Positions 47,420 through 59,934 of a DNA stretch of 64,000 bases are shown one piece after another. Made by a program: the position numbers and the translations under genes. This DNA is from Corythucha ciliata (Eukaryota > Arthropoda > Insecta > Hemiptera > Tingidae). Within the stretch, counting starts at the first letter, position 1; each line of letters opens with the position of its first letter. Location: assembly GCA_038030265.1 (NCBI GenBank), contig CM075943.1, positions 42,036,001 to 42,100,000 on the forward strand. Reading direction: 5' to 3'. The notes under the pieces were generated by a model. The model saw only the letters and a program-made list of their open reading frames with translations, did not search any database and was not told the DNA's origin.

Positions 47420-49890
47420 AGGTGGTCATGTTTTATTTTTCCTTTTCGTAAGACTAATGCGTCTGAAGAACTGAAAGTAAATCCGTAACTGTTAATTACA
47501 AATTACTCATGAAAATTACCTCAAAGTAACAATGACAGATTACCAATTAAATTACCATAGTAAATGCAATAATTAAATTGCAGAGTTCAATTTACGAGTA
47601 ATTAAAATAATGCCCAGCCCTGCTTATTTTACCTATAAATTCAACATGGTACAATACTTTCATATCCTGATTCCTCCTCCCTCATATAATAGGAACACTA
47701 TACATTTTCTGTGCTGTGTGCACAGTTTACACGCATAGGAAGCGAGTACCACCCGTGACTATGGAACTATATGGGTGCGGAAGGGCTCGAAAAATAATGT
47801 CGATGCCAAGCACGTTTTGAATTAGATCCGCGGAATGAGATTAATGATCCTTCCAAGTTCCTCGATCAGTCTGGAGGAGTGGGATGGAAGACGGTATATA
47901 TGGTTGTACACTCCTATCTATCAAACCTGTTGATGACTATACGATAATTCTTGTCTTACCAAACATTAAACCCCCTAACTCCTCCTCATCACTTAACCGA
48001 CTGGAGGAACGAAAAAATGTATTTTCATAGACGTCAGTCGTGATTTGATTGCATTTCGATAGCACCGGGGGAAACCAGCGGGATATAATGCAGGAGGGAT
48101 ATGCAGTTGTGTGCAACGGAGAGCCTCACCCTTCTCGCCGCATAATTTAATGCATCACGTGGTTTTGCCTTTTAAAATATAATAGGGACTGGCCAACTCC
48201 TTCCCTTTTAAAGAAGTCGTTCTCATGACTAATTCAAGCTTCTTTTTTTTTCATGAATTCGCCCTAAAGCAAGAATGAAAAATGAACAGTTCGCTAAAGC
48301 TGGAAGTAGAGTGTGAAAAAACGGGTAAAAGAAGGGAAGAAGCCGAGTCTTCAAACTGGAAGATTAATGTCTTTTTCCTCCTACTTTTTGACTACCTGTT
48401 GAGTACGAAAACGAAATATTGCCGAGTCTCCCACCCTACTGAATTATAACGCTCTTGAAAAAACTGATTGCCTCACTCAGTAAATTTTAATTTTAACTAA
48501 TCCCCCCCTTATCCAAGTTTTGATTAAACATTTTAGGTTAGAAGAGGGGGAATATTAAAAGTTTTAAGAGATGTCCTTTTCAGATTTTATGACCCTTTCC
48601 TGTTTTTGAACAGAATGGGGCCAAAGGAGGGGAGGCAGCCCCTCTTTTTGAGCTATGATTTTGACTTTTACTATCATAATTTATAGCGGGGCTGTTATTT
48701 CCAAAGATTTCTTCCCCCTGCCCCGCCAGCCCACACAGAACTATTCGCCTGTATTTTACGATGATCTTAAAGGGCTATCGTAGGATTAGTAACACGTGTA
48801 TTTATCAACAACAATTCTGGCAGGGACCGAAAAGTTTTTCTGTTAATTATAAGAGGATGGGGAGGTTTTGGACAATGCACGCACACGCACACCCGAGAGC
48901 GCATGGAACTGAAAAGAGGGAAACAATAGAGCTTGGACTCTCTGCAAGGCTCGCTGGAACCCACTTCCTGAGCCGAGACGCGGTCGGCAGCTGGCGCCGC
49001 GCCGTGTTTCTCTTCACTCGGTCGGGGGGGTTTAATTAATAAACTTTGACTCTCTGTTCCCGTTCTGAAGGATCTGAAAAGGGGGAGGGGGGTCTCACAT
49101 TTGTCTCTCTGAAAGTAGTTCGGATTATTTAAATACAAAAGGCAGATAAAAATCAGTTTCAGGGATGATAGTTATGATGGTCCGAACGGTGAATAGTGGC
49201 TACTATGGTGCAGGAAGGGAAAGGAGAGATTTAATGAATGGTCGAATGTTTGTTAGGATACTCATCTACAGTAACCCCTCTCGTTCTATTCCAATCCTGT
49301 CTACATCCCTCACAACTTTCTTTAGTAATAGCCTGTTAGAGGTCTCTATAATTAAACGTTAGTCTCGAATATCCTAAAGGCCTTTTCACAGGAAGAAGAA
49401 ACTCTCCTTTGGCTTTACTAAGATTTAATTGTCGACCCTCTTGGAATGAAGGATTGTGGATGCACGTGACCCCTAAAGGGGTAAATTTACAAAGGAGGGA
49501 AGCCACCCCGCTGCCCTTTTGAAGGGATAGTGAATGCCGGACTTAATTTTGGACGTTGTTGAAACACTGAACAACCTTTGAGACCCACGCCAACACAAGA
49601 TAGTCAGCGATGATTACTTTTGGACTTCACGAAACAATTAGATCGCAGTTTGGTGAATTGAATGTGTTCAAGGTGTCCCAGACAAAGAGAGAAGGGAGTT
49701 TAGCGAATATTAAACTATTTTGTACGACATAGCGTGATCGAAGGTATTATCTTGAATAAGAGACGTCCGCTGCATTGCAGACTTTCATCTCTTGTACCCC
49801 TGCCATAGCCACAAAACATTTTATTTAGAATTAAAATTTAGAATTTGTGTATTTATTAGCCAGCCCTCCATAAGACGAGCTTGAGACGGG
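47420..49890. other. No gene or clear element recognised
   Basis: AT-rich sequence with a few purine-rich patches. The open frames around 48761-49138 overlap on opposite strands and match nothing known. Confidence 0.4.
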
Positions 49891-49899
49891 AGCTGAATT

Positions 49900-50990
49900 T
49901 GAAAGATCCAAGTCCCCGAAATTATTTTTTCAACGAGTGGAGCCATCAAAATGGGTTATTTGAATGAGTCTGCCCTGATAAATTTATTTTTGAATGGGTC
50001 AGCAATAGTGAGCATTGGGAATTTTTGTATTTTTACGCGCCGAAATCCACGAAATCATTTTTTAGGATGAGCTCGCCCCGTCAAATTGGTTTCTTTTCAC
50101 ACTGCGAAATTTTTGATTTTTCAGTGAATTATCCCCGCGAAATTGGTATGGAAGGGCTGACCTTACGAAGTTTTGTACATAACAGGAACCAGACACACGA
50201 AATCGGTTATTGACTTGACAGGGCGTAACCCACGAAATTGATTTTTTTGGTGAGCCAGCCTCTTGAAGTCGATACTTGTTTTTAGAACGACACCCCACGA
50301 AATTTCATTTTACAACAATACAAAGGCCCAACCACCAAATTAGGTTTTCCGATTTTCCGAGTGCGCGAACCCTGCGTGTTTTTTGGTTTTTTTTCCCCCT
50401 CGGTGAGAAAACCTAGTGGTATTAGTTTTAAATGGACCAACCGAACCTGCGAAATTTTGTTTTTAAAAATGTGCAGACCCCCCCTCTCCAATTGTCATTT
50501 AAAATGAGCCAGCCAATACTCCTGGAAATTATTATTTTGAAGGTGCAGTGGACCGTTGGCTTTTTCAGGACACTAGGTAACTGTTCAAAATTGGTTTCTG
50601 ACGTGCCAGATCCGCGAAATTGGGTTTTGGGTTGGGGTTGCCCAACCAACAGAATTTTTCTATACATAGCCAAAGGCAAAATCAGTTCTTGAATCCGCCA
50701 ACGCCGTAAAATTTGATTCCATAAGTGTTAAATTCGCGAAATGTGTACTCCGAAAAAGTGCAACCCACAGAATTGCTTCTTCTAGGGTCCTAAACCCATT
50801 AAATTGTTTTTTCGACCGTGTCAACCTAGTGTGATTGGATGCTTGAATCCGCAAATCCACAAAATTGATTTTTCAGGCAGGCAGTCCAGCAAAATTAGGT
50901 TTTTGAGTGAGTATAACCCATTTGAAAGGGGGCTTTGAAGGGGCTCAAACAGCAAAATTAGGGTTTTGAAAAGAGCGACGCGAGCGAAGT
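49900..50990 (+). repeat. Degenerate tandem array B, forward
   Basis: Units such as CCACGAAATCATTTTTTAGG, CACGAAATTGATTTTTTTGG and CCGCGAAATTGGGTTTTGGG, spacing about 40-60 bp, longer than in other B arrays. Confidence 0.65.
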
Positions 50991-51382
50991 TTTAAAAAGA
51001 TAGAACACTTCCGAAGATCACACTGGAATTGTTGTTTTCAAGGAGCTTAGAGATCACTAGTTCGCTCTCAAACTAGTCAAACCCACCAAATAGGATTCTA
51101 CAAGTAAGTGTCTTGACTCGTGGTCGTCGAACGCCGTGATCATGCTCATTTCCACAATGTTTTCATCACGAACCTTGAAATTTCCTCCAGCCGCTCAATC
51201 CGCCTCTTAAATGGTCAACAGCAGTTGAGGCTTCGAATTCAACTGTTCGACCCAGAAATAGACACACTGTTGATCCATCACATCACATACGTACAATACT
51301 CATTCATAGACGATACTCATTCCTTTTTGAACGGTAGAGAGTACGGTCAGAAAACTCCATATTTCGCGAACATTTCAACATG

Positions 51383-51411
51383 AATAGCGGGGTTTACAAA
51401 ACTCCGCTATT
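51383..51411. repeat. Short strong hairpin
   Basis: AATAGCGG pairs with CCGCTATT, then GTTT with AAAC, around a 3-base loop. It stands at the end of an 87-codon open frame of unknown nature (51120-51383). Could be a chance palindrome. Confidence 0.5.
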
Positions 51412-52110
51412 GAATTGGACATTGTGCTTCAGAGACCGTTCTAATTGGTCCCACGAGGGCAAAAAAGGCCTCAGAAACTAACTGACGGCAACCAAATTGC
51501 GCGGACGGCAACCAGCTGTGTATATATCAAGATTTTTGTCTTTTGGTGCCGTACGGTACGGTATGCAAAATGGACCCATTTTTGTGTTTCTAACCCTCCC
51601 CCCCCCCCAAGTCCGATTGCTGTGTCCGCCACTGCCTATTTATCCATCTTTGAGCTTTTCAGGGGCCCCTTCAAAAGAGGAGCTGAGATCTGTCTACCAC
51701 TCTCCGCCACTATACTTCACGCTACTGGTTTATTACTCATTTGAGAGATTTTTTAACGGGATGGAATTCATTTTGACGGATTTCTGACGGAAGTTCGAGC
51801 TTGACTCGACGGGAAAAACAAACTATCTGTTGGCAACGCTTATTTGTATTTCATTAAGCATTGAAGGAGCCCTTGAGTGTATCCGAGATTCAGATCATCT
51901 CAAAGAGATGGAATGTTGGGGAGTTACTTAATTTTCGCTATACTCCCACCTCCCCTGCTCTTCCTCCTACCAAAACAAAACTTATTGTTTACGCCTCTGA
52001 AGGAGCCAATGAATGAATACAACAGGCAGAGACGTTTATATTTTTGGGTTTCAGACCTTTCCCTCCCGGTATTTTTTGTAGCTATCAACATGAGCCAACA
52101 AGTTTTATCC

Positions 52111-52516
52111 TTATTAATATTATTAGTTTTTAAGCCATACAACTTGATTAATGTTATATTTTTAGGGTTTTGGCTTTTTTCTTCTTCTACTTCTTCGTTT
52201 CCTGAGCTTTCGCCTTCTTGTGCTGAAGGCATCGTCAGAGAACTTTTTGGGTTTTTATTTTGACAAATTTTCAGGGTTTTTGATAACTTCCTCCCTAGAA
52301 GGAAAAACGTTATTAATATTATTAGTTTTTAAGCCATACAACTTGATTAATGTTATATTTTTAGGGTTTTGGCTTTTTTTTTTTTTTTTTTTCTTCTTCT
52401 ACCCAAAAAGTTCTCTGACGATGCCTTCAGCACAAGAAGGCGAAAGCTCAGGAAACGAAGGAAGAAGTAGAAGAAGAAAAAAGCCAAAACCCTAAAAATA
52501 TAACATTAATCAAGTT
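52111..52516. repeat. Fresh triplication: two direct copies and one inverted copy
   Basis: Segment 52111-52190 is repeated directly at 52310-52401, with only the T tract differing in length. Segment 52141-52251 (111 nt) returns inverted at 52402-52516 (115 nt), identical but for one extra 4-nt CTTC/GAAG step. The second direct copy joins the inverted copy without a gap at 52401/52402. CAAGTT is present at both outer joints (52099 and 52511). This pattern fits serial template switching, or an assembly or library artefact; it is not a TE with known ends. Confidence 0.9.
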
Positions 52517-52519
52517 TTA

Positions 52520-54379
52520 TCCTAACATAATAATGACAACTTGCAGAAGAAATCGATGATAATTTGATTTCTTTCTGAACGGAAACATCTTCCATTTTTT
52601 AGTCAATTTTAGCCCCTCCCTCCTTCCCCCTCATGAGAAACCTCCTCAAACCCCTTTAATTTAGGCACACGTATAGCGCTCCCATTAATACAAAGCTCGT
52701 CGTTGTCTCTCGGAAGTTATAAATTGATTGACTAAAAATGGCAAGCGGATAGAAAGAGAAGTGGAAAATTCAATGACTGGTGCGTGAAGCGAAGCGTACT
52801 CTCTCTCTCTTCTTTTATTTTTTCCCTGCTTTCCCGCAGCGGCTCTTTCACTGGGTTGGCTGATTAGGTCAACGTAATTATCAACTCCCCCGCCTACCCC
52901 CACCAAAAACTTTATGTATACTATACGACCCGGTGCTCTTTCTGCCTCTCTTCAAACGCCACTCGCTTTTGTGGATCGGCTAAAAAAATACAACAAAAAC
53001 ATTTTGAGAAGCGTGGGGATTTTGTTAGCCTTTTGTGGTCATTGGGGGGGCAGTGCATAATGTTATTCATTAAAGGATTTTGTTAGTTTTGAGCGGAAAC
53101 TGAGGGGAAACATCAAAAGGGCTGCCGTAGCGCATTTTAATACAAAAAAAGTTCAAGTGTTTTTTATAGTATACATATAGTTGAGCGATTAAACGATTTT
53201 TAAAAAACAAGTCATAGGAGTAGAATTTACGATTGTACCATTTTCCTGATTTTTTTTTTTATCTTAACTAGCCTTCTAAAAACCTTGAAGAAACGACGCG
53301 GAACAAAATTAGAAGTAAAATTTATGGAAGGGAAAGTGATTTGTAGTGCGGCCTGAAAATAGATAAGGAGAGAATGATGGAACCACCGAAAATACCAACC
53401 CGACCCCTTGAAGAGTCGGACGAGTGAAATAAAAAGAATACGATAGACGCTGTCCATTAAAAAGAGGGTCTAACTGTGAGGATTTATTGACATAATTTTC
53501 TTTTTCTCAAATAGCAGACACAACTTCGGCGTGAAAAAAAAAAAAAAAAAAAAAATTGAGCCGTGATAATTACGAATTCAAGCTTTGATTTCATACTTCC
53601 ATACTGGATGCCTCGAGTATTCCTGATGACGGTTGCTCCTCCCCACCGAGGTCCATCTTCGAAATTATATTAAGAAAACAACATATTATTATGTTGTAAT
53701 TGAAAAATCAATTCAATTTTTCCTTCATGCACCCCTTTTCCCCTTTAAAGTACAAAAGTAGAAAGGGCGGGCCACCACAAAGGGACATCTCAAAAAGGAA
53801 ATAAGAATATTTTTTCATGCCCCCCTCCCCTTTCCATTTCTCCACTGCTCTCTTTTTCTTTTTTCTTTTTTTTTCGTGTTACAAATGAGCCAAGTCGTCC
53901 TTCCGGGTCCATCCTTCCGCTACAATTTCTCCCACCCTACCAATGCTTCTTCCTAATGTAAAAGGCAGTTATTTTGCCAAAATGAAATCCTTTCCATTTG
54001 AGCTTTTTTCATTAGTTTCTGGGAAAGATAGCATTCAATTAAAAGCGAGCTTTGGCCCATAGCAAAACAATATAAATGGGCTCCATTTGGAAATAAAAGG
54101 TCAGGGAAGAGAATGCATTTCGCGAGAAAAAAGTTAATTGCGTCGTAAAAATTCCTGAGAGTGCGTGTTTTTATCTTTCTTTTAGTGATTTAATGCGCAT
54201 TATTTTTTTAATATTTTTTTTTTTCACTTATCCATTTGCGTAATTAAAAAAAGGATGGAAATGACCAGGTATTGGACTCTCTCCACACGAGGTTTGTTTG
54301 GGGGTGAGCATATTTGGTGAAAAAGCTTGCAGTCCTTCGTTAATTTTTAAGATGAATTCGGTCACCGAACACGTGAGGT

Positions 54380-54410
<31 letters not shown>

Positions 54411-55260
54411 CTCGGGGCGATGCGTGATAATTCATAAATAATTTTTCAGTGAACGGTAGAAGTGTGCGGGGATCTTTATCCTTGTTGGAACTGCGACTAC
54501 GACCTGGCGATATAATGCAAAATAGTGTAATCTAAAAATCCCAATTTCCTCCCTTCCCAATCACATGGCTGTCTTTTGCAAAGCCCTCCCCCCCCCCTTC
54601 TGGTACCGTGACCAACGCGTATAGGGCGAAGGATTAATTGACGCTTAATTCGTGCGGCTTGTGTGGGAACCAGTCCAGCCTTTTGCACTACAGGGACGGT
54701 TATTTATTGAGTAGCACGTGACAAATCTCTGAAATCTCCCCTTTTGTCCGCAGTTGTGGAAGAAGAGAATGTCTCTTAAAACGAAAAAGATTTTTAAAAA
54801 ATACATAAATAAAGAGGCCGAACGAGAGAGTGCTTGTCAGGGAACAGTACTCCATGTAGGTAAAGAAATGGCTGTTGCGGAACCAAATAGTATACATGTA
54901 GGGGAAAGCGAATAGTTTTTTGTCACATCAACATATCCAGGGGCAAAATTCCCAATTTTGGAGCACGTAACCTGTTCATGAGGCCAAATTTCACCAGTAG
55001 TCGCGTGGTTCCTCTAGTAAATTTCATCTCCACCCGTGGACAAATCGGGGACATAATATTTTGATATTAAATATCCAGTTTGTTGACGACTTGAGTGGTT
55101 TGGGTGTGACTATTTTCTTCAAACAACCAAAAGTCAGGCGTAATTATTATGATCCAGTCCTCAGGCCAGTTATATTCGCCCCAGCTCGCACTTCAAACGC
55201 AAGGAGTGAATTCTGGGACTTTGTGGCTAAAAACTGAAAACTCTTACATAGACATCCTTT
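52520..55260. other. No gene recognised; poly-A tracts
   Basis: Low-complexity sequence with long A tracts at 53537-53556 and 54379-54406 and a C run at 54587. No exon chain or element ends. Confidence 0.4.
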
Positions 55261-55275
55261 AGTGTGTTCCACCAC

Positions 55276-57292
55276 TGGTGGAACCTATCGGGGCCCGCGG
55301 CAGAAATCTCCAGCAAGAAGCCCTCGATCCTCATCTACATGTATAAACATGAAATATAATTTTTTCATGTTAAACTATGTCCTTTTCCTTATTTTAGCCA
55401 CGAATTACCGCAATTTCCACACCATATCCGCCAATTAAAGCTTATGTCCATTTTTATGCCGCGAATATGTGCTTTTTGTTAACTTCACCCGAAGATTAGC
55501 GCTTTTTCAATTATGGCCGTGTGTAACGTTCTTCTTTTTCTCGAGTTCAGTCACGGAATAGTGGTTTGCCCCCCCCCCCTCAGCTCTGAATTACCTCTTT
55601 TTCTCCACTTTAGCAGCAAAGTAGCGTTTTTACCAGATTTTTCTTAATTTCCCATGATTTGGCGTTTTGCCCGATTTTAGCTGCAAATTAGCGATTTTTA
55701 GTTTTTGTTTTTTTTAGCACTTTTCACAATTTGAACAGAAAATTAGCGTTACTTAAGTTTTCCTTGATATTAACCGCAAAATAGCGGGGTTTTTCTGGAT
55801 TTATGCTACTAATTTGCATTTTTCTGTTCACTATACGCCATGGATTGCCAATTTTTACCAGTTTTAGCCGTATTCCGTATTCGGATAATTGGCGCTTTTT
55901 CTCAAAGTTGCCTTCAGGAGAAGAGAATTAGTGTTTTTCACACTAATCCGTATTCGGATAATTGGCGCTTTTTCTCAAAGTTGCCTTCAGGAGAAGAGAA
56001 TTAGTGTTTTTTTCTCAATCTTAGTAATTTAGTAGGATTGTAACCCGTGAATTCGCTAACTCTCTCAATTTAAGCCATAAATTGGCGTTTTCCTCAATTT
56101 TAGCAGCAAATTTGCCGTTTCTTCCAGCTAGGGAATTAGCACTTTTCCCCCATTTGAGCTGAAAGTTAGCGTTATTAATTCATGCCGCGCTTATTTGCGT
56201 TAATTATAGTTTTCAGTATTAGCCGCGTTTTTCAATTTAACTCCGCATTGGCATGTTTTTCCTTCAATTTTTGGTATGGATAAGCGTTTTTTTGAATTTC
56301 AGCCTGGAACGGAAGCTGCGCATATGCGTTTTTTTTTCAATTTTAACCATGATTTAGTGATTTTCCCCAATTTTAGCCGCGGTGTAGCGCTTTTTCTCTA
56401 TCTTAGTAGCGCAATAGCGTATCTGTCCTTGCATTAATAACTTTTTGATTATTTCAGCCACAAATTGGCGTTTTCCTCAATTTTAGCTTTTTCAGCTGCA
56501 AATCACCCATTTTCGCCATTTTTAGCAGCGCATTATCACTTTTTCTTAATTTGAGCAGAATTGGCGTTTTTATTAATTTTAGCCACGCTATAATTGGTGA
56601 TTTTTGCTGTCGACTAGCGCTATTTTTCAGTTTGAGCTTCAAAGCTTTCAGAAGCTCAAGGAATAAAAAGCGTGTTCTGCTGATTTTGCAGCTAATTAGC
56701 ATCTAATCCCTTTTTAATCGTATATGGACGAGTTTTCGCAGTTTCAGTTGTGAATTTGCCATTTTTGCCCAATTTTAATCCGAATTAGCGTTGTTATTGT
56801 CAATATTACCCGCGATTTTTTTCACTTGTACAGTCTTGAATTAGTAGCGTGTTTTCTCAATTTAGACGCGGGCTTGGCCCAAAAACTACAATTTTGCGTT
56901 GATTTCCACACTAGGCGCAGAATTATATTAATAGCGCCTCCACACACCCTGAATCAACGATTTTCAAAAATCAATTTTGGTCTGGAAGTAGCATCGTGAG
57001 ACCGGGAATCAGCTCTTTTTCGCAGTTATAGCGACGAATATTCCAAAGTTATTGCCGCACCAGCAAGTTGCAAATTGTCGATCAGCATGTTTGTGCGCTC
57101 AAGGACCTAACGAAACTGGGGACTGTGTGTTTTCTTCATTTTAGCAGCGAATTTTCCTCAAGAAGGCACGATTTTTTCAGTTCAGCTCACACTCTTTGAG
57201 TCTTTCACATACCTACGTGCATGAATAATACAACCTATAAAAATCCTCATTTTTCCGTATTTAACCGGTCCGCCCCCTCGCCACTACGCTGC
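55276..57292. mobile_element. Candidate array-bearing element flanked by 13-bp direct repeats
   Basis: TGTGTTCCACCAC stands at 55263-55275 and 57293-57305. Between them are a left part (TGGTGGAACCTATCGGGGCC) and a right part (GGTCCGCCCCCTCGCCACTA) that are roughly inverted, enclosing an A array. The exact ends and duplication length cannot be fixed, and TTCCACCACTGGTGGAA is itself palindromic, so the case is weaker than for 23973. Confidence 0.45.
55380..57185 (-). repeat. Degenerate tandem array A, reverse
   Basis: Units such as TTTTTCTCAATTTTAGC and CGAATTAGCG throughout. A recent local duplication lies at 55873-56005: CCGTATTCGGATAATTGG with the following 40 or so bases appears twice in a row with almost no change. 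Confidence 0.75.
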
Positions 57293-57419
57293 TGTGTTCC
57301 ACCACACTGAAGGATGTCGATCCTGCTTTTCCTGCACATTTCTATCTCAATATCCCTTGTTATCAAAGGAATGGAAATGAGCGTTCAGCGATTCCGTTGG
57401 TTTGAGCCGATCCCTCCAT

Positions 57420-58035
57420 GCCTAAAAACCATTTGACGGATATATTTCTCGGTAAAAACCCATTTTCGCGGTTCTGGCTCACAGAAACCCCAATTTCGCG
57501 GCTGTTTGTTGCTGAAAACCCATTTTCATGGGTTTGGCTAATTTAAAGCCAATTTTGTGTATTTTCTCACCAAAACAACAAACATCTTTGCATGTCTGTC
57601 TCACTAAAAAAAAAAATTATCTTGGATTTCACTCGCTGAAAACCCAAAAATTTCTGGATTTTTTATGAACCCTCAATTTTGTGAAGTTCACTCAACACCA
57701 CAACTGCGAGGTTTTAGCATACTAATTAAAGCATTTTCGCGATTCTGGCTCATTAAACAGCAAATTTCGAGGGATTTGCTAGATATACGTAGAACCAATG
57801 TTGAGGGCCTTGGCTCACTAAAACGTGAATTTCACGTTTTTTTTTTCGCTGAAGAACTAAAACCCCAATTTTGTGGGTGTAGGGCTTGCTGAAAACGCAA
57901 TTTCGTGGCGTTGCCACAATGAAATGATCCATTTCACAGATTTGGCTTACTAAAAACCTATTTTATTTTTAAATTCAAAAGCCCGTAAAAACCCAAGGCT
58001 CCGTGAAAAATCACACAATTTCGAGAGACTCTTCA
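57420..58035 (-). repeat. Degenerate tandem array B, reverse
   Basis: Units such as AAACCCATTTTCGCGGTTC, CCCAATTTCGCGGCTG and GGGTTTGGCTAATT. Followed by the dispersed repeat GCTTGTTGAGGACTATAACT at 58081. Confidence 0.65.
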
Positions 58036-58335
58036 TTTCCAGACATTACGTGATACGAGCTGCCATTTCCTGAGATACGCGCTTGTTGAGGACTATAACT
58101 TGACAGTTTACAGGCGAAGTTGTGACTAGGAGTCATTCGTCATTCCTCTCTACAACGAAAGAGTTCAGTTTTGGGGGACTAAATTATCGCAGTTACCGTT
58201 CCAGAAGGCGAAAATTCCCCAAGTTTAGTTTCAAAAATACCACTTTTTGAGGGGGGGGGGGGATTTTTTCAGTTATTTGACGGAAAATCCGGAATAGAAT
58301 GCAACAACGGCAGTTTTCCAGCACATTTTGTTAAG

Positions 58336-58542
58336 CTACGTCTCCACTTGTGCGCTTTCGTCTTCCTCTTTCAATTCAACACGCCTTTTCAACTTTCGCT
58401 TCAACTTTGAACAACGCATGCGTCTAAGCTATGCACGCAATTTCTGATATCCTTCCAGATTTTTGTGGCATGCAATAGCGCATTCCTAACGTTCAACACG
58501 CGTTGTGTTGTGTCCGCGAAAAGGCACAAGTGGAAACATATA
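58336..58542. mobile_element. MITE with about 24-bp inverted ends
   Basis: TCTCCACTTGTGCGCTTTCG at 58341 is mirrored by CGAAAAGGCACAAGTGGAAA at 58517. Interior repeats such as TTCAACTTTCGCTTCAACTT and CAACACGCGTTG are present. Target duplication not identified. Confidence 0.65.
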
Positions 58543-58789
58543 GGTTTTGACGGTTCACGACCTTATATTCTGTACTAATTCAGATATTGTAGTGTTGCCG
58601 TTGTAGTGTTGTGTTGTTGTAGTGTTGTAGTGTGTAGGACTGCCGATTCCCCGCGCTGAGTTTTGAGTTGAGTGAACTACCGAGTTCTCTTTCAGGGGGC
58701 TCACCCCCGAATAGGCACTGGGATGCATCTGACTTGTTCTCACGTGAAGCTGCCCACTTCTAGATCAAAGACTGGCTACTCCCCTGCCC

Positions 58790-59640
58790 TGAACTAGCGA
58801 TTTTTTTCACTTTCAACCCAGAATTAGCGTATTTCTCAATTTTATTCGTCGCGAATTGGCGTTTTCTCAATTCTAGCAGTGCGTATGATTTTTTTTTCAC
58901 TCTGTACCGCCGTATGGGTCTGGGTTCAGGGAGTCGACAAAGAGTAACAAAGAGGCACCTTTACCCCGTGATGTACATTTATTATTTACAGTCTGACTCA
59001 CCTTTCCCCAGGCCCGACGGCCTGCGGTAGCGTGTACACGAGCTGGCGCGTGGCTGGTCGCGAGGCTTCGGCCCCCCCTGCACGGATGCGCGTCCCTGAC
59101 TCTGCGGACCCCCGACTCTGGCTGCCTGAACGCGACTCTCCCCCCTGACTATAGAATCCCCCGGGTTTTATAAACCCCCGAGGACATGTTTGTAAAACCT
59201 TAAGTGTTGTGGATAACAAGCAGTTTCCTCAAGGATTTGTTGATGCTATCGGGCCATTCTCCCCCGCTCGTCCCTGAGCTCGCCGGGTTCACTCACCGAG
59301 CGGTGAATAATTCCCCGGATCGAGCTCCTCTTCCCTATAATATACTCACACCACGTAACGCCCTTTTCTAGGGCGTTACAACTCAATTAGCGTTTTTCAC
59401 ACATTTTAGTCAAAAATATGAGTTTTTCACGAGTTTAGCCATGAATTAGCAATTTCTTTCGCTTTAGCCATTAATTATCACTTCATCTCAGCTTCTCAGA
59501 CAAGAGATGACCGTTGGAAACCGTGAATTTTCTCAATTTTGGCTCTGAATGGGCACATTGTCTTCATTTTAGTAATCAATTAGCGATTTTTCTCGTTTTT
59601 AGCCGCAAAGTTGTCTTCATAAATAGTTTTAAATTTTAGC
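58790..59640 (-). repeat. Array A, reverse, split by a solo LTR
   Basis: A units occupy 58790-58898 and 59385-59640; the LTR sits between. The reading of one unit (CACTC then AATTAGCG) resumes across the insertion. Confidence 0.65.
58903..59380 (-). mobile_element. Solo LTR, 478 bp, with 4-bp target duplication
   Basis: On the minus strand it starts TGTAACGCCCTAG and ends GGCGGTACA, the usual TG..CA. ACTC flanks it on both sides (58899-58902, 59381-59384), a 4-bp duplication as in Ty3/Gypsy elements. Near its 5' edge is a hairpin (GTAACGCCC/GGGCGTTAC) and a TATA-like TATATTATAG; AATAAA near its 3' edge (about 58981) would be the poly-A signal. GC content is much higher than in the array around it. 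No internal retroelement sequence adjoins, so it is a recombined solo LTR. Confidence 0.85.
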
Positions 59641-59934
59641 TATGATTGGGCACTAAGGAGGAATAAAATTTCGGAGCTGTGAAGCGTCACTTGATTATTT
59701 TCAAGCATGGAGGAAAAGATGCTTTAAACAATTTCGTTGGTTCGTTGATTTTTTTTAGTGCATTTCATTATAAAAAACGCAGTTATTTATTGTGAGTAAC
59801 TTTTTTTAAAAATTTTATTATGTATTTGACAGAGTCTTACAGCCCCCTAATGGGGCATGAATGGGGCGGTATACCGCTGTGGCAACGGGAAATGTATCCC
59901 GGAACCGGGGGGTTCGCCCCTGTTCCACTAACAG

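Noticed and set aside
51120..51383. 87-codon frame followed by a hairpin, as a small gene
   Set aside because: No recognisable domain, signal peptide or splice partner; the hairpin lacks the conserved histone stem-loop sequence and can be chance.
43951..51632. A 7.7-kb hAT element between CAGTGGCGGAC and GTCCGCCACTG
   Set aside because: The outer 8 bases do not match (GCAAGGGC against CCTATTTA), and the right end more likely belongs to a different local element.
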